Shown here piece after piece: positions 44,506-53,097 of a stretch of 64,000 nucleotides of DNA (position 1 is the first letter of the stretch; each line of letters opens with the position of its first letter). The DNA is taken from NCBI GenBank assembly GCA_902363595.1, contig CABJAP010000003.1, positions 248,001 to 312,000 of the forward strand. The letters run 5' to 3'. Made by a program: the position numbers and the translations under genes. The stretch is from Clostridia bacterium (lineage in GTDB: Bacteria; Bacillota; Clostridia; Peptostreptococcales; Anaerovoracaceae). The notes beneath the pieces are model-generated. The model saw only the letters and a program-made list of their open reading frames with translations. It did not search any database and had not been told where the DNA came from.

Positions 44506-45323
44506 TACCATTCACCTCCCAGTTCCTCAATCGCCTGTTTCGTCTGCTCTTCATTGGGCGCCTTTCCGTGCCAGCCGTATTCTCCTTCCATAAAGGAAAC
44601 GCCTTTTCCTTTGATCGTCTTGGCGATGATCATCGTCGGTTTCCCCTTGCAGGCTCTTGCCTGGGCAAAAGCGTCGAAAATTTGTTCGAAATCATGGCCA
44701 TCGATCTTTATCACGTTCCAGCCAAAAGCACGGAACTTTTCATCAACAGGAGCAACTGTCATTACATCTTCATTTTTACCGTCGATCTGCAGACCATTCC
44801 AGTCTAAAATAGCAGTCAGGTTGTCCAGCTTATTGTGAGCCGCTGACATGGCCGCTTCCCAGATCAGCCCTTCCTGAATCTCTCCATCTCCCAAAAGGAC
44901 GTAGACTCTCGCCGGGCTTTTATCCAGCTTGGCTGCCATGGCCATGCCGCCGGCAGCAGAAAATCCCTGGCCCAGTGAGCCGGTGGACATTTCGATTCCG
45001 GGAACCTTTTTCATATCCGGATGACCCTGGAATTTGGATCCCAGCTTTCTCAGCTGGAGAATATCTTCTTTAGGGAAATAGCCTTTCTCCGCAAGGGCCG
45101 CGTACTGCACCGGACCTGCGTGCCCCTTGGATAGTATGAACTTGTCCCTGTCTTTCATCTTGGGATTTTGGGGATCGATGTTCATCTCCTTAAAGTACAG
45201 CGCCGTCACGATATCCGCCGCTGACAGAGAGCCTCCCGGATGGCCGGATCCCGCATTATGTATTGCTTTGACGATACCGGTACGGATATTGGCCGCTGTT
45301 TTTTCAAACTGTGTGTAATCCAT
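44505..45323 (-). CDS. Transketolase, N-terminal subunit
   Basis: The thiamine-diphosphate-binding half: [40 protein letters not shown] and the TPP motif [20 protein letters not shown] with Asn in [18 protein letters not shown]. Starts at 45323 after AGGAGGAAG. It forms one enzyme with the adjacent C-terminal subunit. Confidence 0.95.
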   Translation of the reverse strand: MDYTQFEKTAANIRTGIVKAIHNAGSGHPGGSLSAADIVTALYFKEMNIDPQNPKMKDRDKFILSKGHAGPVQYAALAEKGYFPKEDILQLRKLGSKFQGHPDMKKVPGIEMSTGSLGQGFSAAGGMAMAAKLDKSPARVYVLLGDGEIQEGLIWEAAMSAAHNKLDNLTAILDWNGLQIDGKNEDVMTVAPVDEKFRAFGWNVIKIDGHDFEQIFDAFAQARACKGKPTMIIAKTIKGKGVSFMEGEYGWHGKAPNEEQTKQAIEELGGEW

Positions 45324-45403
45324 TCTTCTTCCTCCTGTGTTAATTCTATCTATAAGCTTTGGGCAGGGCAGCCCGGGGCCGCCCCGCTTTTTGCTATTCA
45401 TAA

Positions 45404-45766
45404 TTATTCAAACGTATTGGGGCTTGCAATCCCCAAGCTTACGCCTAATGCTTCATCTACATCCGGTAAACGATCATGGTCAAGTGTGCCAATTCGTTCC
45501 TTTAATCGTTTCTTGTCAATTGTTCTGAGTTGTTCTAAGAGCACTACTGAATTTTTGCTGAGACCATTGCCGTCCGCTGCGATTTCCACATGGGTCGGCA
45601 GATTGGCTTTATTTTTCTGTGAGGTAACAGCAGCCACGATTATGGTCGGGCTGTATTTGTTTCCTACATCGTTCTGAACCACCAGGACCGGCCTGACGCC
45701 GCCCTGTTCGGAGCCGATTACCGGACTTAAATCTGCAAAATAAAGATCGCCTTTCTTTACCAGCAA
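45404..45766 (-). CDS. mazF: MazF/PemK-type endoribonuclease toxin
   Basis: A 120-residue mRNA interferase: [40 protein letters not shown] and [10 protein letters not shown] are the family hallmarks, and the Arg and Thr active residues are present. The start is TTG at 45766 (RBS AAGGAG 8 bp away); a GTG at 45775 overlaps that site. No MazE antitoxin gene lies next to it: nnrD is directly upstream (27 bp) and transketolase downstream. Confidence 0.92.
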   Translation of the reverse strand: MLVKKGDLYFADLSPVIGSEQGGVRPVLVVQNDVGNKYSPTIIVAAVTSQKNKANLPTHVEIAADGNGLSKNSVVLLEQLRTIDKKRLKERIGTLDHDRLPDVDEALGVSLGIASPNTFE

Positions 45767-45793
45767 GTCCTTCACTCCTTATCTATTCAAGTT

Positions 45794-46648
45794 TTATTTT
45801 CCTATGATTTGTTTGAAAGCAAGAGCAACCATGTTTGCCAGGTCCAGGGACGTCATACCCGTCTCTCCAAGAGATTGGGCGCACAGGTCCCCTGCCATCC
45901 CGTGGATGAACACTCCCGCCTTTGCACAGTCCGCCGGAGAAAGCTTCTGTCCGGCCAGCGCTGCGATGATGCCTGTCAGCACATCTCCGCTGCCGCCGGC
46001 AGCCATTCCCGGGTTTCCTGTAGTATTAGTATATGATTCGCCGTCTTTTGTTGCCACCTGGGTTCCGCTGCCTTTGAGCACGCAGGTAGCCCGGGTCTGT
46101 TCCATCAGCAGCTGGGCCGTCTTGGGCCTGTCCATCCGGGAAGTTTCAATCCCGCAATAACTGAGAAGTCTTGCAGCCTCTCCAGGATGGGGTGTCATGA
46201 TCACTTGGGCCTTCGTTTCCCGCAGTTCATCCAGCAGATCCGCCCGGCTGATGGTATTGATCCCATCGGCATCGAGGACGACGGTCTTTTTATATTCCTT
46301 TAAGATTGTACGGATAAGCTTGGCGTTCTGCCCATCATCTCCTAACCCCGGACCAACTGCGATGGCATCGCTGTCCATCAGTTCCGGTAAGGAAAGCTCT
46401 CTCGGGACACATGTGGCTTCCGGTACGCCCACCTGCAGAATGGGATATAGTTCTCTGGGAGCAGATATCCGTACGAGTCCTGCTCCGGATCGCAGCGCTC
46501 CCCGCGCGCAAAGCACGGCCGCGCCTGCCATGCCAACTGAGCCTGCAATCACAAGAACCTTTCCGCAATCACCTTTATGTATGTCCCTCGGACGTTCCTT
46601 AATTACAGTATTTACATATTCCAAATTTATTAAACCTGTTTTTTTCAT
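45794..46648 (-). CDS. nnrD: ADP-dependent NAD(P)H-hydrate dehydratase
   Basis: Repairs hydrated NAD(P)H. Ribokinase-like fold with GKVLVIAGSVGMAGAAVLCA, VVLDADGINTIS, IMTPHPGEAARLL and AAGGSGDVLTGIIAALAGQ, the anion-hole motif. Only the dehydratase domain is present (285 residues); the epimerase domain, often fused, is absent here. Start at 46648 with CAGGAAA upstream. It precedes mazF. Confidence 0.93.
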   Translation of the reverse strand: MKKTGLINLEYVNTVIKERPRDIHKGDCGKVLVIAGSVGMAGAAVLCARGALRSGAGLVRISAPRELYPILQVGVPEATCVPRELSLPELMDSDAIAVGPGLGDDGQNAKLIRTILKEYKKTVVLDADGINTISRADLLDELRETKAQVIMTPHPGEAARLLSYCGIETSRMDRPKTAQLLMEQTRATCVLKGSGTQVATKDGESYTNTTGNPGMAAGGSGDVLTGIIAALAGQKLSPADCAKAGVFIHGMAGDLCAQSLGETGMTSLDLANMVALAFKQIIGK

Positions 46649-46852
46649 AAAAATTTCCTGCATGGCGATGATTCAAATGATTTACCGGCTTTTTCTTGTT
46701 CTTGGTTCAGATTCTGAAATCCAGCCGCTGACTCAGCTTGACCTGCCTGAATCAGATACTAAAATCCCAGATTAAATAATTATATCACAATGCGGTCACG
46801 GCGCAAGGTGTCTGATGGAAAAAAGATAGAAGTTACTGTTTCTTCCGGCAAA

Positions 46853-46903
46853 AACGAAAAAAGTATCGGAATTGAAGCGTTTTAAAATCAATTCCGATAC
46901 TTT
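46853..46903 (-). terminator. Strong terminator of the permease gene
   Basis: AAAGTATCGGAATTGA (46860-46875) and TCAATTCCGATACTTT (46888-46903) make a perfect 16-bp stem with a 12-nt loop; on the minus strand a T run follows. Confidence 0.85.
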
Positions 46904-46955
46904 CTCTGACGTCCGGCCCGGATCAAAGGCCCAAAACTGTCAGTATCCAAGGCCA

Positions 46956-48329
46956 TTAGAACCCCTTCAAGGTAGGCGGCAGTTCTTTAAACATCTTTGT
47001 CCGGTACGCGAGAAAAATAAAGCCGGCCAGCAACCAGACAAATCCCAAAACCAGGCCGTATATTCCGACATTGATCAGTACAACCGCCAGGCTTAACGTA
47101 CCAATAACCGGGGCGATTAAATATTTCAACTTGTTCATAAAGCCTGCCCTGTCTTTTTTCTTGATCCAGAACTGGGCGATTACCGCTATATTTACAAGAA
47201 TAAAGGCAATCAGCGCACCAACATTGAGCAGGGAAACAATGACCTCCAGATCCCGCAGAAGCGCCAAAAGGCCTAAAACAGACACAAATATAATTCCATA
47301 ACCCGGAGTTTTAAATTTCGGGTGCAGTTTGGAAAAGAATTTTGGCATTACTTTATCACAACTCATTCCGTACAGCAGCCTTGTCGCAGAAGTCTCAATG
47401 GACAATACGGAAGCAAAGACACCAACAACCAAAATTGCGCTTGTTATATAACCAAGGGTATCGCCGCCTACAGAGCGGATAATCTCGATTGCCCCTGTAT
47501 CCGGGTTATCATACATATTCCATTTATCAGACCAGCACAGATCAAACAGGAACGAAAACAGCAATAAAATCGCACCGCCTATGGCAACAGAAAGAACCAT
47601 AGAACGTCCAACTTTTTTGGTAGGATCAATCGTTTCCTCAGCAAGCGTTGAAATGGCATCAAAACCCAAATAGCAAAAACAGATATATGCCGCACCCTGT
47701 AAAATGCCCATTCCTCCAACTTCACTTGCCGCTTCCGGCTTATACAGATTCGCCAGACCATCGAAGAACCCGGGAGCAGTTGGATTTCCGGACAGATGAA
47801 CGATGGCAGAGATCGCAATTGCAGTAAGCAATACAGCAAAAATAACTACAAAAATTGCATCTACAATAGAAAGCAGCTTGATTCCTAAAAAATTAATCAC
47901 GCCAACGATGACGATTGAGGCTACGATCCAAACCCACATAGGGACACCGGGAATTAAAACATTCATGTACAATGCGAACAACAAGAAGTTATATCCGGGA
48001 AGGATCAGATAGGTGGAAAGAATCGCCCAGCCGGTAAAAAAACCTACATATGGATTGATTGCCTTAGAAGTGTAGGTGTAGGCGGATCCGGACATCGGAT
48101 ATTGCATGGACATCTGTTTATAGCTGAAGCTTGTGATCAGCATGACCACAAATGAGATCAGGATGGAGAGCGGCACCATTCCATGTGTCATTTGATCAAC
48201 GATTGCATAACCCAGTATAATCGATGTAATGTTCATAAATGCCAAACCAAAAAAGACCAGGCCGGGAGTTCCAAGCACCCTCTTTAGCTTGGGTTCACTG
48301 GCTTGTACAGCCCTGTCGTGTTCGTTCAT
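46956..48329 (-). CDS. APC-superfamily amino acid permease
   Basis: A 457-residue permease with twelve membrane helices. The N-terminal GLVFFGLAFMNITSIILGYA replaces the usual GIG motif, and helix 6 has CYLGFDAISTLAEETIDPTK, typical of APC transporters such as those for polyamines and amino acids. Transcription is predicted from a sigma-54 promoter 58 bp upstream, with activator sites behind it, and ends at a strong terminator. This links its use to the adjacent sigma-54 activator and, by inference, to the dehydratase operon. Substrate unknown, probably an amino acid or amine. Confidence 0.9.
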   Translation of the reverse strand: MNEHDRAVQASEPKLKRVLGTPGLVFFGLAFMNITSIILGYAIVDQMTHGMVPLSILISFVVMLITSFSYKQMSMQYPMSGSAYTYTSKAINPYVGFFTGWAILSTYLILPGYNFLLFALYMNVLIPGVPMWVWIVASIVIVGVINFLGIKLLSIVDAIFVVIFAVLLTAIAISAIVHLSGNPTAPGFFDGLANLYKPEAASEVGGMGILQGAAYICFCYLGFDAISTLAEETIDPTKKVGRSMVLSVAIGGAILLLFSFLFDLCWSDKWNMYDNPDTGAIEIIRSVGGDTLGYITSAILVVGVFASVLSIETSATRLLYGMSCDKVMPKFFSKLHPKFKTPGYGIIFVSVLGLLALLRDLEVIVSLLNVGALIAFILVNIAVIAQFWIKKKDRAGFMNKLKYLIAPVIGTLSLAVVLINVGIYGLVLGFVWLLAGFIFLAYRTKMFKELPPTLKGF

Positions 48330-48386
48330 AGCGATACCTCCTTAATACATATGAATAATGAATTTGATTTTACGAAATTAATAAAA

Positions 48387-48402
48387 TGCAAGGTTCGCGC
48401 CA
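48387..48402 (-). promoter_or_regulatory. Sigma-54 promoter of the permease
   Basis: On the minus strand TGGCGC-N5-TTGCA, with the invariant GG and GC at the correct spacing (-24/-12). It lies 58 bp before the start codon. Confidence 0.85.
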
Positions 48403-48568
48403 AAACTAAGAAATCACTGAACTGCAGGGCAAAAAAATTTTCGGGCGTTACGGATTTTAGGAGAATTTACGGATTTGCACTAAAAAAAACAAGTCCTTTA
48501 TCCTGCTGGGATTTGATCAAAAGATTTCGATTCATCCCAGGGTTTCAACCATGGGCCTGTTGCAGGAC

Positions 48569-48687
48569 TAGGCATTTTTGGCTATACTTTTAAACCTCCT
48601 TTTTCCTCTTCCTCGTGCCTAAATCTGAATATAACAGCACTTTTTCATACCATAGCCATTTTTGACTATAATAGCTATTTTTGACTA
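48569..48687. promoter_or_regulatory. Three 16-bp activator-binding-like sites (UAS)
   Basis: TAGGCATTTTTGGCTA (48569-48584), TAGCCATTTTTGACTA (48653-48668) and TAGCTATTTTTGACTA (48672-48687) share an imperfect dyad TAGYCA-N4-TGRCTA. The last two are 19 bp apart and the first 84 bp from the second, near whole helical turns. They lie 167-300 bp upstream of the sigma-54 promoter. The last overlaps the activator's stop codon. Confidence 0.75.
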
Positions 48688-50121
48688 GTTCAAATTTGCA
48701 TATCCCGGAATATACTTACGCAGCTTTCTCGCAGCCGTTGTCTGACTGATTCCCAAGGCTTTTCCCACTGCTACGCTTGACTGATGTTCCTTAAAGGCAT
48801 CGATAAAGATGTTGCGTTCATAATTTTCTAGCCGTTCTTTCAGCTGTCCCGTTGTTTCCGGCGTCTGCTGCATGGTCTCCCATTCCAAGTCAGCAGGCAG
48901 GTCTTCTATCCTTATTAGCTCGCCCCTGGAAGTAACGACCATCCGTTCAACCAGATTTTCTATCTGGCGGATGTTCCCGGGCCACGTCTGCCGTTCCAAT
49001 ATCTGAAGGGCATCTGCCGACAATTTTATATGTCTTCCATATTGAGAATTAAACCGTTCCAAAGCATTCAAAATCAACGGCAGGACATCTTCCCTGCGTT
49101 CGCGCAGAGGCGGAATATGAATTGGTATTACATTCAGACGATAAAACAAATCCTCCCGAAAGAGCCCCCGATGAATATCGTCTTCCAGGTCGCGGTTCGT
49201 CGCGGTGATCAGACGGAAATCCACCTCGATTTTACTAAGTCCACCTACTCTTGTTATCAATTTTTCCTGTATGACCTGCAGAAATTTAATTTGCAGATTG
49301 AGCGAGATTTCGCCGATTTCGTCCAGGAACAAAGTTCCTCCTTTTGCCAGCTCTATTTTTCCTATTTTCCCTTTGCTGTTGGCTCCTGTAAAGGATCCTT
49401 TTTCATAGCCGAACAGTTCGGATTCGATTAAATTTTCAGGAATTGTCCCGCAGTTGATCTCCACAAAAGGGCCTTCTGAACGGTTGCTGTTTTCATGAAT
49501 GAGCTTGGCAACCATACTTTTTCCCACACCCGTTTCTCCTGTAATCAATACGGACGCGTTTGTATCCGCAATCTGCGAAATCAATTCGCTGATATTTTCC
49601 ATACTCTTACTCTTTTTGATAAATTTCTTTTCTCTCAAATCTCTTAATCGAAGCTTATTGATTTCCTGATTATACGCTTGCATCATTGTGTTTAACTGTT
49701 CATATTGGCTCTGCAGGCTCGTAACGCCTGCAATATGAATCGAATTAAAGCTGACTACATATGCGATTTCTCCATCTTTTCCGAAAACAGGAACACCAGT
49801 AGTCAGTACATCCCGCCCCTGTTTGTTCTTCTGCATAATGGTGGTGTTTTTCTTCTTTTCCAAAACAGCAGCAGTTACCGACGGCTTAAAGACCCCCATA
49901 TCCTCCAGCTCCCACACGGTTTTACCTATAATTTCCTCTTTCTTCAGACCGAAATGGTCTTCGTAGGAATCGCTGACTCTCAGCACAACGCCCTTCCCGT
50001 CCGCTAAGGTCACATCATTCTCATTATCCATAACTTCGAACAAGATATCCATTCGTTTTTCTTCATAATGGCGGCATGTTTCACATGGCGAACTGCTTTT
50101 CTCTGAATGTTTTTTTTCCAT
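48685..50121 (-). CDS. Sigma-54-dependent activator with PAS domain
   Basis: The 478-residue protein has an N-terminal CETCRHYE (CxxC) segment, a PAS domain (about 28-130), an AAA+ domain (about 170-400) with Walker A GETGVGKS (195-202), GSFTGA (242-247, a variant of the GAFTGA loop that touches sigma-54) and Walker B GGTLFLDEIGE, and a Fis-type HTH at the end (SVAVGKALGISQTTAARKLR). It probably senses a small ligand through PAS. It sits between two sigma-54 promoters, one towards the permease and one towards the dehydratase operon. Confidence 0.95.
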   Translation of the reverse strand: MEKKHSEKSSSPCETCRHYEEKRMDILFEVMDNENDVTLADGKGVVLRVSDSYEDHFGLKKEEIIGKTVWELEDMGVFKPSVTAAVLEKKKNTTIMQKNKQGRDVLTTGVPVFGKDGEIAYVVSFNSIHIAGVTSLQSQYEQLNTMMQAYNQEINKLRLRDLREKKFIKKSKSMENISELISQIADTNASVLITGETGVGKSMVAKLIHENSNRSEGPFVEINCGTIPENLIESELFGYEKGSFTGANSKGKIGKIELAKGGTLFLDEIGEISLNLQIKFLQVIQEKLITRVGGLSKIEVDFRLITATNRDLEDDIHRGLFREDLFYRLNVIPIHIPPLRERREDVLPLILNALERFNSQYGRHIKLSADALQILERQTWPGNIRQIENLVERMVVTSRGELIRIEDLPADLEWETMQQTPETTGQLKERLENYERNIFIDAFKEHQSSVAVGKALGISQTTAARKLRKYIPGYANLN

Positions 50122-50244
50122 AATGCTCTATCCTCCTTCCACTTGCCTCCGCTTTTTCTACATTCTTATTATAGCAGAAAACGCCCCATTCCAACAGTAG
50201 CCGCCAGTATAGTTTTATCATTATTCTTTAGGGCCGATTATCTT

Positions 50245-50260
50245 TGGCATAAAATTTGCT
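50245..50260 (+). promoter_or_regulatory. Sigma-54 promoter of the dehydratase operon
   Basis: TGGCAT-N5-TTGCT with the invariant GG and GC. It lies 153 bp before the dehydratase start, leaving a leader of about 140 nt in which I see no B12 riboswitch. Confidence 0.85.
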
Positions 50261-50412
50261 TTATTAAATAGCATAAAGATTTTCGTCCCCATCGTTTCTC
50301 AGGATAATTTTCAGAATATTGAGCAATCTTTATGTTAAAATAAGGTTACGAGGAAACTTTTACGGTCCTCACAGGGATTCTTAAAGAAACCAAAGTAGAA
50401 AAGGAGTAGGAA

Positions 50413-52638
50413 ATGAAATCAACAAAACGAAGACAAAAATATGAGCAGGCCCCTGTTACCCAAGATGTTATCGCGTGGGAGGATCCTGCAGTCGGTTTAG
50501 TCGCACTGGACAGCCCCAACGACCCTCGCCCCAGCATTAAAATCATAGATGGCCAGATTGTGGAGATGGATGGAAAAACCAGGGATGAATTTGACTTTAT
50601 CGACAAATTCATTGTTAAATATGGAATCAATGTCTCTGAGGCGGAAACCTCTATGGCCCTTGATTCCGCGGAAATCGCAAAGATGCTGGTAGATATCAAC
50701 GTTTCAAGACGTGACCTTTTGAAGATCGCCTCCGGCCTGACTCCTGCCAAACTGGTCGATGTGGTCAGCAAAATGAACGTTGTGGAAATCATGATGGCAC
50801 AAATGAAAATGCGAGCCAGAAAAAGTCCGGCCAATCAGGCCCATGTGACCAACCTGCTGGACAATCCGGTACTGATGGCTGCCGATGCCGCCGAAGCTGC
50901 CCTCCGCGGTTTTGCCGAACTGGAGACTACCTGCAGTGTGACTCGCTGCGCACCGCTCAACGCGATTGCGCTGATGATCGGAAGCCAGGTCGGCCGCCCA
51001 GGCGTTATCACCCAGTGTTCCCTGGAGGAAGCCACCGAATTGAAGATCGGCATGAAGGGCTTCACCTCTTACGCAGAAACCGTTTCCGTATATGGTACCG
51101 AGGCGGTCATGTCTGACGGAGATGATACTCCCTGGTCAAAATCTTTCCTGGCATCCGCCTACGCCGCCCGGGGTATGAAAATGCGTTTTTCCTCTGGTAC
51201 CGGCTCTGAGGTCATGATGGGCTATGCGGAAGGAAAATCCATGCTGTATCTGGAAGCGCGCTGTGTCTGGATGGTAAAAGCTGGCGGCTCCCAGGGCACG
51301 CAGAACGGTTCTATCGACGGACTGCCCCTATCCTCGTCCATGCCCTCAGGGCTTCGGGCTGTTGCCGCAGAAAATCTGCTGACCTCTATGCTGGGACTGG
51401 AAGTAGCCTCTGGTAACGACACCTATTTTTCCCACTCTCTGGCTCGCAGCATGTCCAAGCTACTGATGCAGATGCTGCCCGGCACCGATCTGGTCACCTC
51501 CGGGTATGCCTCTATTCCCAACTGCGACAACACCTTCTCCGCCAGCACCATGGACTGCGATAACTACGCCAACTATTATATGGTTCAGCGCGATATGAAG
51601 GTAGATGGAGCACTGCATCCAGTCAGCAATGAGGAGGTAATTGCTCATCGCCGCAAAGCAGCCCAGGCTATGCAGGCACTGTTCTACGCGATGGATTTTC
51701 CTGAGATCACCGATGAAGAAGTAGAGGCTGCTGTTTACGCCTACAAATCTTCCGATATGCCAAAGAGAAACGTTGCAGAAGACATAAAAGCGGCTACCCA
51801 CATTATGGAAAGCGATTTTAATGGTTTTGATATTGTGAAGGTTTTGTACCAGGCCGGATACGAGGAGCTTGCAGAAAACATCCTGACCATGCTCAAGCAG
51901 CGCGTTGCAGGAGACTATCTGCACACCTCTGCAATCTTTGACGAAAACTTCCACGTGATAAGCGCGATCAATAACGAAAACGACTATGCCGGACCGACGA
52001 CCGGCTATCAGATCTCGGATGCGCGGTGGGATCAGATGCAGCAGCACATGGGCGCTGTTTCCACAGATGACTTTATCGACTCCAGGGATGAATCCTACAT
52101 CAATGGCATCACCGAATGCGGCCCTGCCGCTCCTGGTACAAATCCAGATGAAGTTGTTATTGCAGTTTCTCCAAGCTTTGGGCAGCAGCAGCGAAAGACC
52201 ATCGTAGACCTCCCCCATGAAATCGTGCTCCGCGAGCTTGCTGCCGGCATCGAAGAGGAAGGCATGAAACCGCGCTTTATCAAATGCTACAGCTCCTCTG
52301 ATCTGGCTGTAATCAGCAGCGCAGGTTCCAGGCTGAGCGGCTCAGGCATCAGCATCGGTATCCAGTCAAGAGGGACTACGGTGATCCATCAAAAAGATCT
52401 GGTACCTTTGGACAATCTGGAGCTTTTCCCTCAGTCGCCGCTTTATGACAAAAAAACCTACCGGGCTATCGGAAAAAATGCGGCCAAATACGCAAAAGGG
52501 GAAAGCCCTGAACCGCTTCCCGGCGATATCGACAGCAGCACGAGATTTTATATGTTGAAAACAACCCTTCTTCACAACCACGAAACAGCTCAGATCAAAA
52601 ACATCAAACCGGTAGAGCTTGAAGTCTCTTTTATATAA
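50413..52638 (+). CDS. B12-dependent diol-dehydratase-like enzyme, fused large and medium subunits
   Basis: Residues 1 to about 565 match the large subunit (PduC/DhaB1) and about 570-741 the medium subunit (PduD/DhaB2: SDEVVIAV-like EVVIAVSPSFGQQQRKTIV, RLSGSGISIGIQSRGTTVIH). Numbered one higher than the Klebsiella oxytoca diol dehydratase, the active-site residues are conserved: Gln142, His144, Glu171, Glu222, Gln297, Asp336, Ser363, Phe375. Two pocket residues conserved in known diol and glycerol dehydratases differ: Ser301 is Asp302 and Gln336 is Thr337. The nearby segment is also changed (IDGLPLSSSMPSG). The chemistry should be a radical 1,2-shift, on a different substrate, perhaps with an amino group. 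Strong GGAG start. Confidence 0.93.
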   Translation: MKSTKRRQKYEQAPVTQDVIAWEDPAVGLVALDSPNDPRPSIKIIDGQIVEMDGKTRDEFDFIDKFIVKYGINVSEAETSMALDSAEIAKMLVDINVSRRDLLKIASGLTPAKLVDVVSKMNVVEIMMAQMKMRARKSPANQAHVTNLLDNPVLMAADAAEAALRGFAELETTCSVTRCAPLNAIALMIGSQVGRPGVITQCSLEEATELKIGMKGFTSYAETVSVYGTEAVMSDGDDTPWSKSFLASAYAARGMKMRFSSGTGSEVMMGYAEGKSMLYLEARCVWMVKAGGSQGTQNGSIDGLPLSSSMPSGLRAVAAENLLTSMLGLEVASGNDTYFSHSLARSMSKLLMQMLPGTDLVTSGYASIPNCDNTFSASTMDCDNYANYYMVQRDMKVDGALHPVSNEEVIAHRRKAAQAMQALFYAMDFPEITDEEVEAAVYAYKSSDMPKRNVAEDIKAATHIMESDFNGFDIVKVLYQAGYEELAENILTMLKQRVAGDYLHTSAIFDENFHVISAINNENDYAGPTTGYQISDARWDQMQQHMGAVSTDDFIDSRDESYINGITECGPAAPGTNPDEVVIAVSPSFGQQQRKTIVDLPHEIVLRELAAGIEEEGMKPRFIKCYSSSDLAVISSAGSRLSGSGISIGIQSRGTTVIHQKDLVPLDNLELFPQSPLYDKKTYRAIGKNAAKYAKGESPEPLPGDIDSSTRFYMLKTTLLHNHETAQIKNIKPVELEVSFI

Positions 52639-52662
52639 TTACAGAAAGGAACGGCAAAACCC

Positions 52663-53085
52663 ATGAATACCTTAAATTACAAAACCGATTATCCACTCCT
52701 GGAAAAGCACCCTGACAAACTGAAAGCCATGTCCGGAAGACCCATAGGCCAACTGACCATGGAAAACGTTCTGGCAGGGACGGTCAAAATGGAGGACGGA
52801 AAGATCCACAAGGACACCTTGCTGATGCAGGCCGAAATCGCCCAGTCGGCAGGCGATATTCAGATTGCGGCCAATCTGCGGCGCGCGGCGGAGCTGACCA
52901 ATGTTCCCGATGACTATATTTTGGAAGTCTATAACACTATTCGCCCTTTCCGTAGTGAAATGGAAGACATTTTAGCGGTTGCCGATGCTTTGGAAAACAA
53001 ATACGGAGCCGCTGAGACCGCTCAGTTCGTCCGGGAGGCAGGCGAAATCCTGCAAGACAGCAACCGCCTCAAGCACAACCGGTAA
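52663..53085 (+). CDS. B12-dependent dehydratase small subunit
   Basis: A 140-residue protein matching PduE/DhaB3: YPLLEKHPDKLKAMSGRPIG, LTMENVLAGTVKMEDGKIH and the helical end with VYNTIRPFRSEMEDILAVAD. In the known enzymes the small subunit completes the (alpha beta gamma)2 complex. It starts 24 bp after the fused subunit. Unlike Pdu enzymes, its N-terminus shows no clear extra encapsulation peptide. Confidence 0.93.
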   Translation: MNTLNYKTDYPLLEKHPDKLKAMSGRPIGQLTMENVLAGTVKMEDGKIHKDTLLMQAEIAQSAGDIQIAANLRRAAELTNVPDDYILEVYNTIRPFRSEMEDILAVADALENKYGAAETAQFVREAGEILQDSNRLKHNR

Positions 53086-53097
53086 AAGGAGCAGCCT

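Noticed and set aside
45340..45400. GC-rich hairpin as terminator of mazF
   Set aside because: On the minus strand no T run follows; the T run is only on the other strand, where no gene ends.
50261..50412. Cobalamin riboswitch in the dehydratase leader
   Set aside because: The leader is about 140 nt and I see no B12-box; control by sigma-54 explains regulation.
51460..52218. Open frame of 252 codons antisense to the dehydratase
   Set aside because: Shadow of the real gene; high codon bias of the sense strand opens the antisense frame.
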